A stretch of 41,005 nucleotides of DNA from Hallella mizrahii (GCF_009695775.1 NZ_VUNG01000038.1:1-41005); one strand, 5' to 3'. Positions 17,111 to 26,227 are shown, counted from the first letter of the stretch. Notes: generated from the letters alone by a model not told the origin. Numbers and translations: made by a program.

Positions 17111-17929
17111 TTACTCCTGCTCCGAGACGATGCCATAGCCCTTGAGCCAATCGTCGAGGATCATGCGGGCGATGGACAACCGCTGTGGGATACGGGGGAG
17201 GGCATCGTAGCGGAACCAACTGCCACGCGAGAGCTCCGACCGCTGGAGATGGACCTCACCCTCGACATAATCGGCATTGAAGCCCACCATCAGTCCGCAC
17301 GGGTAGGGCCATGGCTGCGAGCCGAAGTAGCGGAGGTTGTTGATTGTTAGTCCTGTTTCCTCCATCACCTCGCGGTGCACAGCCTGCTCAAGGGTCTCGC
17401 CGGTCTCGACGAAGCCTGCCACGAGGCCGTAGAAGTCGCCCTTGAAGTTCTTGGCATGAACAAGTAGTACCTCGTCACCTCGATGGATGAGCACGATGAT
17501 TGCCGTGGCCAGCTGAGGCCACACTTCCTTGCCGCATTGTGTGCATCGCTTCGAGATGATTGTGTGCATTTTCATAGGAGCACCGCAGACGCCACAGAAC
17601 TGGGTGTTGTGGTCCCAGTAGAGAAGCTCCTGGCATTTGCCAGCCTTGAGGTAAAGCTCGGTGGAGAGATGATAAAACGAAGCCCGGAGCCCAATAAAGT
17701 CGAAGCCTGAAGCGCTCAGCTCGGGATCGATGATCTCTACATGTTGCGGATCTTCGAGCATCATAGTTTTCACGAGCGTTCCGTTTTCCATGGGGCTGAC
17801 CTCCATGATATGAGTCCAGGCATGCGTCTTCACCGGTGTTTCCTCTGTGCAGGGAATCGTATATTTTCCGTCGGGCAAGCGTTGCAGAAGCAGGTCGGTC
17901 TTGCTGAATATAAAGTAATAGGTCTTCAT
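17111..17929 (-). CDS. nudC: NADH pyrophosphatase / NAD-decapping Nudix hydrolase
   Basis: The protein (272 residues from ATG 17929) has the NudC layout: an N-terminal domain, a zinc ribbon with Cys 112, 115, 129 and 132 (FCGVCGAP, RCTQCGKE), then a complete Nudix box at 172-194 (G172, E178, R186-E187, E190-E191, G193). The NudC signature SQPWPYP follows at 204-210. It hydrolyses NADH to NMNH and AMP, and NudC enzymes also remove NAD caps from RNA. A reading two codons longer from TTG at 17935 exists; I prefer ATG. It follows the M64 peptidase gene by 33 bp and may be cotranscribed with it. Confidence 0.93.
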   Translation of the reverse strand: MKTYYFIFSKTDLLLQRLPDGKYTIPCTEETPVKTHAWTHIMEVSPMENGTLVKTMMLEDPQHVEIIDPELSASGFDFIGLRASFYHLSTELYLKAGKCQELLYWDHNTQFCGVCGAPMKMHTIISKRCTQCGKEVWPQLATAIIVLIHRGDEVLLVHAKNFKGDFYGLVAGFVETGETLEQAVHREVMEETGLTINNLRYFGSQPWPYPCGLMVGFNADYVEGEVHLQRSELSRGSWFRYDALPRIPQRLSIARMILDDWLKGYGIVSEQE

Positions 17930-17962
17930 CTGCAATTATTTATTTTCCTCTGTTATTGTTAC

Positions 17963-19207
17963 TTACTTCACGTAGAAGTCGATGAGCTGCTGTATAGCCT
18001 GTCGGCATGCGGGGCAGAAGTCAGGATTCTGATTGGTGCGCATACGGCAGTCGTAGTAGGCGCGGTAGACGCCCTTAGGCTTGTAACCGGCTCCCTCGTA
18101 GAATCCGGCTTTCTTATCCTTGCCGATGAGGTTTTCCCATTTTCCACGGAAGTCCACCTTGGTGGTGATATTCTTTTCCCAAGGCTCCACGTCGAGAGGA
18201 TAGATGTCTACAGTCTCGTCGTCATAGGCATATTCGTCGGCAAGTCCGGCGAAACTGTGCCCGAACTCATGTACGACGACGGGCTTAGCGTATTGGTTGT
18301 GGATGGATGCGAGCAGATACCCGTTGTAGAATCCGCCACCACCATAGCGTGTTGAGTTGACCAGTGCAATGATGTGCTCATAGGGAGTTCCGGCAAGCCA
18401 GTCGTGCATGTCTTTGAGGTGCCCTGTGGTGAGGTATCGCTCGCTGTAGTTAGTATCCCAATGCGAGTGGAGTGCCGTGTTTTTCCAAATGCCTTTTCCT
18501 GGCTCACTGGCTCCGCTCTCTTGTGAGGGTGACTCCACGGCGACGACGTTGAAGAACTGGCGGTTACTCTTGAAAGGCTCATAAGAGAAGAGCGTCTCCA
18601 TTGACATGCGTGCGTCATCGACAAAGGTCTTCATCTCCTCGGTGCGGTAACCTTCGGCGAGGTAGGCTAGATGAATGCAATGGGTGGTGTCCTGAGCCTG
18701 TTGCAAGACAACATATGGTGTGACATGTTTCTTACCAAGATGTGCGATGAGTATGTCGCTGGGTGCTACGGTATGGGTGAGGTGACTGCTAATCTGTCTC
18801 CGGTTGTTGCGAAGATCCACTGTGATATCGACAGTATCTTTGGGCATGGGAACGAGATATACGTTTTCAAACGATTTCTCAAGGTGCTGAGCCTCTGGTT
18901 CTTCCTGCCATTCTTGAAAGAGGGTAGAGAAGGAATTGCGGTAGATGACGCGTTGGGTTTTATGATCACGCACCGTGATCTGTCCGTTACCCTCCACGGG
19001 AACTTCAGCGAGTCGCTGACGCTTGCCAAACCATCGTGGTTCCACATACATCTGCTCTAAGGCGATGTGCTGGGTGGTGGCAGTGCCGGAGAAGATGTAG
19101 TCGATGCGCAGGGTCTTGTCCTGAAAATAATCTTCGAAACGCTGGGCAGCAGCGCTCATGCTCATCATGGCGGCCACAGCCAGCAAAATGTAGTGTTTGT
19201 TCTTCAT
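17963..19207 (-). CDS. Secreted M64 family metallopeptidase
   Basis: The 414-residue protein has a signal peptide (1-21, ending SMSAAA|Q). The zinc site HEFGHSFAGLADE lies at 313-325, with His313, Glu314 and His317 and a likely third ligand at Asp324. This is the signature of the M64 (IgA-peptidase-like) family, common in Bacteroidales. An N-terminal beta domain at about 30-150 precedes the catalytic domain. It should act in the periplasm or outside the cell; the natural substrate is unknown, and cleavage of IgA cannot be assumed. The cysteine pair CPAC near the C-terminus may form a disulphide. It lies 56 bp after the glucosaminidase gene on the same strand. Confidence 0.9.
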   Translation of the reverse strand: MKNKHYILLAVAAMMSMSAAAQRFEDYFQDKTLRIDYIFSGTATTQHIALEQMYVEPRWFGKRQRLAEVPVEGNGQITVRDHKTQRVIYRNSFSTLFQEWQEEPEAQHLEKSFENVYLVPMPKDTVDITVDLRNNRRQISSHLTHTVAPSDILIAHLGKKHVTPYVVLQQAQDTTHCIHLAYLAEGYRTEEMKTFVDDARMSMETLFSYEPFKSNRQFFNVVAVESPSQESGASEPGKGIWKNTALHSHWDTNYSERYLTTGHLKDMHDWLAGTPYEHIIALVNSTRYGGGGFYNGYLLASIHNQYAKPVVVHEFGHSFAGLADEYAYDDETVDIYPLDVEPWEKNITTKVDFRGKWENLIGKDKKAGFYEGAGYKPKGVYRAYYDCRMRTNQNPDFCPACRQAIQQLIDFYVK

Positions 19208-19263
19208 CCTATTAACTATTCAAGATTAATGATTTATGTGTGTTGATCTCTCTTTCGATACTT

Positions 19264-20190
19264 TTAGTAAACCTTTAGCTCGTCTCCGACATGTATCTGA
19301 TAATCAGGTGTCAGGTGGTTTTTCTTATAGAGACTTTTTAAGCGTATGCCATAGTACTGTGCAATGGAGTACATGCTCTCGCCAGGCTTCACCACGTGTG
19401 GGCGGTGCTTGTAGGCTTTGATGGCTTTCTTCTGCTTTTTCTTCAAGTAGATGATGTCTCCGGCATGGAGCACATCGTGCTTGTCGCGCTCATTATATTT
19501 AGCCAGCTTGCGCCACGGCAGGTCAGTCTCCTTGCCGATGGACTTGAAGGTGTCGCCCTCGCGAGCCACAAGATAATAGTTTTTGTTGTAGATACGGATG
19601 GGGTGGAGGTGTTGTCCGGCTATCACGGCGTGGTCGCGTGCTCCCCGCTCAGCCATGAATTTATCGTAGTGGCGTGCGTGGTCGTATTGGTTGAGTTTAT
19701 AAAGCTCGATGATGTCAATGAGTTTTTGAGCATAGGCGGGATTGGTGGCGTAGCCGCACGATTTCAGTCCCCGGGCCCATCCCCGGTAGTCGGTACGGTC
19801 GAGCCGGAAGAGCTGGGCATAGCGTTGGTTGCCCGTGAGGAAGCGGCTGTGATCCTCATAGCTTTGTTTGGCGTTGTCGTAGGCACGGAAACACTCACCG
19901 ATGTCGTCGTCGTCCTGGCTCATTGTGCGTCCCGTCCACCCGTGGCATTTAATGCCAAAGTGGTTGTTACCCTGCGTGGCGAGCAGACTGAGTCCTGCCC
20001 GGCTTTCAAAGGCTCCCTGTGCCAGCGTGATGCTCGCTGGAATGCCGTAGCGGAGCATCTCTTCGATGGCCAAATCCTTGTATTGGTCGAAATATTGTTG
20101 ATAAGCCTGGTTCCACCGCATCTGTGCCTTCAATGGCAGTACGATGAGGAGAGACATGATTGAGGCAAAGAACTTATTTCTGATGCTCAT
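19264..20190 (-). CDS. Exported glucosaminidase with two LysM domains
   Basis: The 308-residue protein has a signal peptide (1-22) and a glucosaminidase (GH73/FlgJ-like) domain at about 35-170. The probable catalytic Glu62 is in LAQGAFESRAGLSLLA, followed by NNHFGIKCHGW. Two LysM peptidoglycan-binding repeats lie at about 205-255 and 264-308 (HVVKPGESMYSIAQYYGI). It should cut N-acetylglucosaminyl bonds in the cell wall during growth or separation. A -7 box sits 30 bp before the ATG, so this is probably the first gene of a unit with the M64 peptidase and nudC. Confidence 0.93.
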   Translation of the reverse strand: MSIRNKFFASIMSLLIVLPLKAQMRWNQAYQQYFDQYKDLAIEEMLRYGIPASITLAQGAFESRAGLSLLATQGNNHFGIKCHGWTGRTMSQDDDDIGECFRAYDNAKQSYEDHSRFLTGNQRYAQLFRLDRTDYRGWARGLKSCGYATNPAYAQKLIDIIELYKLNQYDHARHYDKFMAERGARDHAVIAGQHLHPIRIYNKNYYLVAREGDTFKSIGKETDLPWRKLAKYNERDKHDVLHAGDIIYLKKKQKKAIKAYKHRPHVVKPGESMYSIAQYYGIRLKSLYKKNHLTPDYQIHVGDELKVY

Positions 20191-20219
20191 AATATAAATG
20201 AATGGCTACAATTATATTG

Positions 20220-20227
20220 CAAAGTTA
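20220..20227 (-). promoter_or_regulatory. -7 box of the glucosaminidase gene
   Basis: The minus strand reads TAACTTTG, matching TAnnTTTG, 30 bp before the ATG at 20190. The -33 element is imperfect (TTTC about 17-19 bp upstream). Confidence 0.65.
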
Positions 20228-20271
20228 CAAAAAAAAACAGATAGAAACGATGAGAAACGTTACATTTTAAC

Positions 20272-20411
20272 GTAATAGCTCCCTTTCCCCTCTCCTGTGG
20301 GGAAGAAGTGTATACTTCAATAGGTGATAACTATTGCTCGGATATAGTTATCACCCGCAAAGCATTTTACTTCTTTCTTCCCTTGGAGGGGGAAAATGAG
20401 GTTGCTAATGT
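20272..20411. repeat. 140-bp fold-back element (MITE-like palindrome)
   Basis: The core is a 12-bp perfect inverted repeat, GGTGATAACTAT (20323-20334) and ATAGTTATCACC (20344-20355), with a 9-nt loop. The pairing continues imperfectly outwards: TTTCCCCTCTCC and GGGGAAGAAGT on the left match, in reverse complement, TTTTCCCCCTCC and GGGAAGAAAGAAGT on the right. The ends (TAATAGC and GCTAATG) also nearly match. It fills most of the 326-bp gap between lpdA and the glucosaminidase gene, and no reading frame lies inside. Overall shape resembles a non-autonomous inverted-repeat element. Confidence 0.6.
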
Positions 20412-20516
20412 GTTACTTTTGTTACTCGTTACTCGTCACGATATTCGGGGTATAAGCGTAACTGGGTAACTCGGACATTGATGGAAACGTTTCTGTCTGC
20501 TGACCACATAAAGGCG

Positions 20517-21851
20517 TCAGACACTGGCGGCTTGAAGCAATATTTCGTTGAGAGTAGGGTGAATGTGAATGATGTCCATCAACTGTTCCAAAGTGACGTC
20601 GAAATTCATCAGTGCCGCAACTTCCTGCACGATAGCAGCGGCATTGGCTCCCATGACATGGCACCCGACAATTTTGGCATTGGGCTGCTTGCTGTCACAG
20701 ATGAGCTTCACAAGACCTTCGGTAGCCTCTATGGCTTGTGCCTTTCCGTTGCTGCGGTAGAAGCCTTTGTGGACGGTATAGTCGGGGTATTGGGCATTGG
20801 CGCAGTCCTCGGTCAGTCCCACGGAAGCCACCTCGGGACGGGTGAAGACAGCAGCGGGCATGATGTCGAAGCGGATGCGGTCGTCGATACCTACGATGCG
20901 GTTGACAGCATGGCGCCCTTGCGCCGTCGCCGCGTGAGCCAGCATCTGACGGCCGTTGACGTCGCCGATGGCGTAGATCTCTGGCACGTCGGTGGCGAAA
21001 TCGTCGTTGACCAGGATGCCATGACCATCATAACGGATGCCGGCGGCTGCAAGTTGTAGTCCGTCTAATTGTGGTGCACGTCCGGTAGCCACCAGGATGC
21101 AGTCGGATGCTATACGCTCCTCTGTCTTCTTCCTTGTGTTGAAGTATAGAACTTCGTTGCCGTTGACTTCACGGACTTGGCATGAGAGATGGATTTTGAT
21201 GCCGGACTTCTCCAACGTCTTGCGAAGCCGTCGGGCGATCTCACCGTCGACGGTGGGTAAACACTCACTCAAGAACTCCAAGACATCAACTTTACAGCCA
21301 AAGTCTCGGAACATCGTAGCCATCTCTAAGCCGATGACTCCAGCTCCGATGACACACACCGTTGGGGGGAGTGTCGGAGCGCAGAGCAGGTCGTCGGATG
21401 TGAAAACATAGGAGCTGCGGGGCTCTTTGATTCCCGGAAGCGGTGGCATCTTGACCTTGGATCCGGTGGCGATGATCACGTGCCGGGCTTTTACCGTCTC
21501 CTCACCGATGCTGACAGTCTTGGGATCAACGAAGGCTGCATGCCCCTGTAGCAGCGTGATGGCGGGGTTGGAGAGCAGTGTGGCTATACCCTGACGGAGC
21601 CCCGCCACTACTTGTTGTTTTCTCTCCATGGCGCGTTTGAATGCTTCTGCTTGTGGTTCTGCATTGCAGAGGGAGGCGTGAGCGGCATCGTGGAGAAGCG
21701 ATTTGGTTGGGATGCAACCGCGGTTGAGACATGTCCCGCCGACCTCCCTCTCCTCGGCAATGACCACTTTCAAGCCTTTACCTGCGGCATAGAGGGCAGT
21801 CTCGTAGCCCCCGGGGCCGCCACCGATGATCATGATATCTGTTTCTATCAT
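20517..21851 (-). CDS. lpdA: Dihydrolipoyl dehydrogenase (L protein)
   Basis: The 444-residue flavoenzyme reoxidises the lipoyl arm of lipoylated proteins and makes NADH. Visible are the FAD-binding motif IIGGGPGGYETALYA at the N-terminus, the redox-active pair Cys41 and Cys46 in GGTCLNRGCIPTKS, the NAD-binding motif GAGVIGLEMATMF and the catalytic pair in HIHPTLNE near the C-terminus. It begins 17 bp after gcvPB, so here it most likely serves the glycine cleavage system, though it may also serve 2-oxoacid dehydrogenases if present elsewhere. It is the last gene of the gcv operon; a fold-back element lies downstream. Confidence 0.96.
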   Translation of the reverse strand: MIETDIMIIGGGPGGYETALYAAGKGLKVVIAEEREVGGTCLNRGCIPTKSLLHDAAHASLCNAEPQAEAFKRAMERKQQVVAGLRQGIATLLSNPAITLLQGHAAFVDPKTVSIGEETVKARHVIIATGSKVKMPPLPGIKEPRSSYVFTSDDLLCAPTLPPTVCVIGAGVIGLEMATMFRDFGCKVDVLEFLSECLPTVDGEIARRLRKTLEKSGIKIHLSCQVREVNGNEVLYFNTRKKTEERIASDCILVATGRAPQLDGLQLAAAGIRYDGHGILVNDDFATDVPEIYAIGDVNGRQMLAHAATAQGRHAVNRIVGIDDRIRFDIMPAAVFTRPEVASVGLTEDCANAQYPDYTVHKGFYRSNGKAQAIEATEGLVKLICDSKQPNAKIVGCHVMGANAAAIVQEVAALMNFDVTLEQLMDIIHIHPTLNEILLQAASV

Positions 21852-21868
21852 ATATTTCCGGAAATATT

Positions 21869-23257
21869 TTAGTTTTCGCCTTTGAATGTGAGCACGGGAT
21901 GGCGCGCTGCCAGCACGTCGTCGACACGCGAGATGGGGGTGTTGTGCGGTGCGGTCTTCACCACGTCGGGTGTCTCCTTGGCCTCGCGTGCTATCTGATG
22001 CATTACGTCAATGAAGTGGTCGAGTGTTTCCTTGCTCTCATTTTCTGTAGGCTCTATCATCATGGCTTCATGGAAAAGCAGCGGGAAATAGATGGTGGGA
22101 GCATGGAAGCCGAAATCAAGCAGACGTTTGGCAACATCGAGTGTGGTGACCCCCGTAGACTTGTCCTTGAGGCCGTTGAATACAAACTCATGTTTGGACA
22201 GGCTCTGAATTGGCAACTCGTAAGCGTCTTTCAGCTGATGGCGGATATAGGTCGCATTGAGTGTGGAGAGCGGTCCTACATGCTTGATGTTTTCCTTGCC
22301 CAGCGAGAGAATGTAGGTCAGGGCGCGCACCTCCACGAGGAAGTTGCCGTGGAAGGGGTTGACCATGGGGAAGAAAGGCTCCAGTCCCTTGCGCACGCCG
22401 ACAGGGCCACTCCCGGGTCCTCCGCCACCGTGAGGGGTGGAGAAAGTCTTGTGGAGGTTGATGTGCATCACGTCGAATCCCATGTCTCCCGGGCGGCAGA
22501 TGCCTAACAGAGGATTGAGGTTGGCACCGTCGTAGTACATCAGTCCGCCGCAATCATGTACGAGTTTGACGATCTCCACGATGTTGTGTTCAAAGAGTCC
22601 GAGTGTATTGGGATTGGTCATCATCATGGCTGCCACTGTGTCATCGAGTTTTGAGCGTAGGTCGTCGATGTCTACGGTGCCGTCGGCGAGACTCTTTACT
22701 TCTACGACCTGCAGTCCGCAGACGGCTGCAGAAGCAGGATTGGTGCCGTGCGCGGAGTCGGGTACGATGACTTTGACACGCTTCATATCGCCGCGGCTCT
22801 CGTGATAAGCCCGGATGATCATCAGTCCCGTGAGTTCACCATGGGCACCGGCGCAGGGCTTGAGTGTGAAATCGTACATGCCCGTGAGTGAGGAGAGCAG
22901 ATGGCGCAGAGCGGTGGTCACCTCTTCACATCCTTTGACAGTCTGCTTGGGCTGCAAAGGATGGATATGAGTGAAAGAGGGTAGGGAGGCGATCTCTTCG
23001 TTGATTTTCGGATTGTATTTCATCGTGCAGGATCCCAGGGGATAGAATCCGTTGTCGACGCCGAAGTTGTTGCCGCTATGATTGGTATAATGCCGCACAA
23101 CGGTCATCTCGTCGCACTCGGGGAGCTCGGCAGGCTTGTCGCGGCATACATCTGAGGGCAGGGCGTGATGAGGAATGGCATTGTGGGGTAGGCTGTAGCC
23201 AATGCGTCCGGGATGGCTCAGCTCGAAAATCAAATGATCATATAACTTGTTGTTCAT
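21869..23257 (-). CDS. gcvPB: Glycine dehydrogenase (decarboxylating) subunit 2, P-protein beta
   Basis: The 462-residue subunit carries the cofactor lysine of the P protein at Lys270 in MHINLHKTFSTPHGGGGPG, and the early motif GFYPLGSCTMKYNPK. With gcvPA it forms the two-subunit P protein that decarboxylates glycine and passes the aminomethyl group to the lipoyl group of H protein. It begins 11 bp after gcvPA and precedes lpdA by 17 bp. Length fits split P-protein families. Confidence 0.96.
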   Translation of the reverse strand: MNNKLYDHLIFELSHPGRIGYSLPHNAIPHHALPSDVCRDKPAELPECDEMTVVRHYTNHSGNNFGVDNGFYPLGSCTMKYNPKINEEIASLPSFTHIHPLQPKQTVKGCEEVTTALRHLLSSLTGMYDFTLKPCAGAHGELTGLMIIRAYHESRGDMKRVKVIVPDSAHGTNPASAAVCGLQVVEVKSLADGTVDIDDLRSKLDDTVAAMMMTNPNTLGLFEHNIVEIVKLVHDCGGLMYYDGANLNPLLGICRPGDMGFDVMHINLHKTFSTPHGGGGPGSGPVGVRKGLEPFFPMVNPFHGNFLVEVRALTYILSLGKENIKHVGPLSTLNATYIRHQLKDAYELPIQSLSKHEFVFNGLKDKSTGVTTLDVAKRLLDFGFHAPTIYFPLLFHEAMMIEPTENESKETLDHFIDVMHQIAREAKETPDVVKTAPHNTPISRVDDVLAARHPVLTFKGEN

Positions 23258-23268
23258 AATCTTCTCGT

Positions 23269-24588
23269 TTAAGAATTTACCAGTGCTGCCAGGGTGTCAA
23301 TCTCTTCCTTGCTTCTTTGCTCGGTGACAGCTAACATCAGCGTGTGGTCATCGATCTTGATGCCGCCGAGAAATCCGGCTTCCAGCCATTTGGACTGCAA
23401 CGCGTTGAGGTCACCATCGTATGTGACACAGAACTCATTGAGATATTCTTTATCCTTGAATGCGTCGGTGAAATGTCCGGTCTGCAACAGTTTGTCGTGT
23501 AGATAGTGGGCACCATCGCAACCGCTTTGGGCGGCCTCTCTGAGTCCATGCTTGCCCATGAGTGCCATGTACACGGTCACCCACAGTGCCATAAGGCTTT
23601 CGTTGGAGCAGATGTTTGAGGTAGCTCTCTGACGACGGATATGCTGCTCTCGGGCTTGCAGGGTGAGAACGAAGACGCGCTGCCCGTTGCCGTCGACCGT
23701 TTGACCGACGATTCTACCCGGCATCTTGCGCATATATTTTTCTGTGGTGCACATATAGCCGAGATAGGGACCGCCCCAGGCCATGGGCAAGCCCAGACTC
23801 TGTGCCTCTCCTACGGCGATGTCAGCTCCCCATTCTCCGGGGGACTTTAGCAGAGCCAGGTCGGCTGCTATGCTGTTGATGATCAGCAGTGACTTGTGCG
23901 CGTGGCAAGTATCGGCCACTCCGCTCAGATCTTCGACGATACCATAATAATTGGGTTGCTGCACGATCACACCGGCCACACCGCCCTGCTTGAGAGCCTC
24001 TTCCATGTGGCTGAAATCGGTGACACCTTCTTTTTGAGGAATTTCTTTGATGTCTATGCCATGGAAATGGGCGTAGGTGTCCAGCACTTTTCTTATCTTC
24101 GGGTCGATGGTTGCCGACACAAGGATGGTTTGTGCGTGGTGACCGATGGCACACGCCATCATTGCTGCTTCTGCCGTGGCTGTGGCTCCGTCATACATCG
24201 AAGCGTTGCTCACCTCCATGCTGGTGAGTCGCGCCATCATTGTCTGATACTCAAAGATATAGTGTAGAGTACCTTGAGAGATCTCAGCCTGGTAGGGCGT
24301 GTAACTGGTGAGGTATTCAGAGCGGCTGACGATCTGTGGGATGACGGAGGGGATGTAATGGTCATAGACACCGGCACCAGCGAAGCACGTGAGCTCGCGG
24401 TTGTCATTGGCGAGACGACTGAAATACCGACGCACCTCCACTTCGCTCTTTGCTTCCGGTATATCATAGTCGCCTTTGAGCCGGACAGGGTCAGGGACAT
24501 CAGCATAGAGGTCGTCAATGGAGCTGACTCCTATGGCCTGCAACATTTCGTGGATGTCCTCAGGCGTTTGTGGGAAATATTTAAACAT
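23269..24588 (-). CDS. gcvPA: Glycine dehydrogenase (decarboxylating) subunit 1, P-protein alpha
   Basis: The 439-residue subunit has the N-terminal signature FKYFPQTPEDIHEML. Inside it has FAGAGVYDHYIPSVIPQI and YTPYQAEISQGTLHYIFEYQ, all typical of the non-PLP-lysine half of split P proteins. It partners with gcvPB, whose start lies 11 bp downstream. The gap to gcvH upstream is 123 bp and contains a 13-bp perfect inverted repeat, an unusual break in an otherwise compact operon. Confidence 0.96.
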   Translation of the reverse strand: MFKYFPQTPEDIHEMLQAIGVSSIDDLYADVPDPVRLKGDYDIPEAKSEVEVRRYFSRLANDNRELTCFAGAGVYDHYIPSVIPQIVSRSEYLTSYTPYQAEISQGTLHYIFEYQTMMARLTSMEVSNASMYDGATATAEAAMMACAIGHHAQTILVSATIDPKIRKVLDTYAHFHGIDIKEIPQKEGVTDFSHMEEALKQGGVAGVIVQQPNYYGIVEDLSGVADTCHAHKSLLIINSIAADLALLKSPGEWGADIAVGEAQSLGLPMAWGGPYLGYMCTTEKYMRKMPGRIVGQTVDGNGQRVFVLTLQAREQHIRRQRATSNICSNESLMALWVTVYMALMGKHGLREAAQSGCDGAHYLHDKLLQTGHFTDAFKDKEYLNEFCVTYDGDLNALQSKWLEAGFLGGIKIDDHTLMLAVTEQRSKEEIDTLAALVNS

Positions 24589-24609
24589 AGCTTAGATTTA
24601 CTGAAATAT

Positions 24610-24702
24610 CGGAAACAGAATGCCCAGCCCCGTTATGACTTGTCTCCCCCTTATTCTTGAAGGATGTGACGGCAATTATAGCGGATTGCCATTCTGTTTC
24701 CG
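24610..24702. repeat. 93-bp segment bounded by 13-bp perfect inverted repeats
   Basis: CGGAAACAGAATG (24610-24622) is the exact reverse complement of CATTCTGTTTCCG (24690-24702). Nested inside is a shorter pair, GGCAAT (24671-24676) and ATTGCC (24685-24690). It lies between gcvH and gcvPA, has no T run on the minus strand, and encodes nothing. It could be a miniature inverted-repeat insertion or an RNA stem that adjusts expression of genes on either side. Confidence 0.65.
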
Positions 24703-24711
24703 AATGCAAGG

Positions 24712-25071
24712 TTATTGGTTTTTCTTGTTGTAGTCTTCTTCTGTCATGAGCTTTTGAAGCTCATCAGTGTCTGCTATGCTCACTTTGATAATCCAATTGT
24801 CGGTGGCATTCTGATTGATGAGCTCGGGGTGATCCTCCAGTGCTTCGTTGACTTCCACGACAGTACCGCTGATGGGAGCAATCAAGTCGCTGGCAGCTTT
24901 GACGCTCTCTACTGCACCAAAGACCTCGCCGGCGGTGATCTCGTCGTCAACTTCCGGCATATCGACATAGACGATATTGCCCAACTGCTTCTGAGCGTAG
25001 TCAGTGATGCCAATATAGCCGAACTCTCCCTCTACTCTTACATATTCGTGTGATTCACTGAAATAAGTCAT
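24712..25071 (-). CDS. gcvH: Glycine cleavage system H protein
   Basis: The 119-residue lipoyl carrier shows the modification site Lys58 in GAVESVKAASDLIAP, and the N-terminal YFSESHEYVRVEGEFGYIG typical of H proteins. Its lipoyl arm shuttles the aminomethyl group between P protein, T protein and dihydrolipoyl dehydrogenase. It starts 32 bp after gcvT and ends in a lysine- and asparagine-rich tail (DYNKKNQ). Confidence 0.96.
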   Translation of the reverse strand: MTYFSESHEYVRVEGEFGYIGITDYAQKQLGNIVYVDMPEVDDEITAGEVFGAVESVKAASDLIAPISGTVVEVNEALEDHPELINQNATDNWIIKVSIADTDELQKLMTEEDYNKKNQ

Positions 25072-25103
25072 AATAGGTGTGAATTAAATGGTTTATGTGT
25101 ATG

Positions 25104-26195
25104 TTATTTGTGATAATGCTTGTCATAGAATTTCTTCTTGACGATGGTTCCCGGGAATGTTTTGCGCCGGATCTGAATCTCCACCCGGTCACCCAATTTA
25201 AGTGAGGAATCGACGAGTGCCACTGCGCAACTCTTGTCCACGGAAATGAGACGGTAGCCGGTGGTGACCACTCCTACGGGGTTGCCGTCCTTGAGCACGG
25301 TATAGCCGTGGCGGGGCACAGCCTTGTCGTCGAGTTCAATGCCGCGCAGCCGCTGGGCCACGCCGTTGGTCTTCTGATCAACGAGTGCTTCTTTGCCGAT
25401 AAATTCAGGCTTATCCATCTTGCAGAACATGCTTAACCCAGCCATGACGGGTGAGATGTCCTTCGATAGCTCGTCGCCGTAGAGCGGCAGACCCACTTCG
25501 AAGCGAAGCGTGTCACGGCATCCTAGTCCACAGGGCACACAACGGTGGCTCGCCATGAGACGATCCCACTGCTTGACGATGAAGTCCGTGGAGCCGTAGA
25601 TTTCAAAACCGTCCTCGCCGGTGTAGCCGGTGCGGCTGACGATGATTTCCTCGCCGTCTATTTCCAGTGTTTTGCAGGTGTAGAACACAAACTCGCTGCA
25701 AGGTATCTGCAGCACTTCCTCCATGACGGCCGATGACTCCGGACCTTGTATGGCGAGCTGTCCATAGTAGTCCGACTTGTTGTCGACGGTGACATCAAAG
25801 TCTTTGGCCTGCTCGCGCATCCATGCGTCGTCTTTGGCGATATTAGCGGCATTGATAACAATAAAGAAATGGTTGGGAGCCATCTTGTAGACAAGCAGGT
25901 CGTCGACAGTTCCGCCGTCGGGATAGAGCATCATGCCATAGTAGATCTTGTGGATCGGTGCATCGGTGACGTCGTTGGTGAAGATGTGGTTGACATATTT
26001 CTCTGCGTCAGGGCCTTTGACGATGACCTCACCCATGTGTGAGACATCAAAGACACCGCAATGCTGACGTACAGCATTGTGCTCATCTATAATAGATGTG
26101 TACTGGATGGGCATATCAAAGCCACCAAAGGGTTGAATGAGGGCACCTGCCTGGCAGTGCCGCTCATAGAGACATGTTCTCTTATTCATAGACAT
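25104..26195 (-). CDS. gcvT: Aminomethyltransferase (T protein)
   Basis: The 363-residue enzyme transfers the C1 unit from aminomethyl-H protein to tetrahydrofolate and releases ammonia. It shows the family start LIQPFGGFDMPIQYTSI and VFDVSHMGEVIVKGPDA, followed by SRTGYTGEDGFEIYG. Two ATG codons lie close together (26195 and 26189); either may be used. It is the first gene of the complete gcvT-H-PA-PB-lpdA operon and has a -7 promoter box about 25 bp upstream. I see no glycine riboswitch in the leader. Confidence 0.96.
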   Translation of the reverse strand: MSMNKRTCLYERHCQAGALIQPFGGFDMPIQYTSIIDEHNAVRQHCGVFDVSHMGEVIVKGPDAEKYVNHIFTNDVTDAPIHKIYYGMMLYPDGGTVDDLLVYKMAPNHFFIVINAANIAKDDAWMREQAKDFDVTVDNKSDYYGQLAIQGPESSAVMEEVLQIPCSEFVFYTCKTLEIDGEEIIVSRTGYTGEDGFEIYGSTDFIVKQWDRLMASHRCVPCGLGCRDTLRFEVGLPLYGDELSKDISPVMAGLSMFCKMDKPEFIGKEALVDQKTNGVAQRLRGIELDDKAVPRHGYTVLKDGNPVGVVTTGYRLISVDKSCAVALVDSSLKLGDRVEIQIRRKTFPGTIVKKKFYDKHYHK

Positions 26196-26219
26196 TTATG
26201 TAACAAGGTATATTTGTTG

Positions 26220-26227
26220 CAAAAATA
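26220..26227 (-). promoter_or_regulatory. -7 box of the glycine cleavage operon
   Basis: The minus strand reads TATTTTTG (consensus TAnnTTTG) 25 bp before the first gcvT ATG. The -33 position holds a partial match (TTGG). The short leader leaves no room for a tandem glycine aptamer. Confidence 0.6.
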
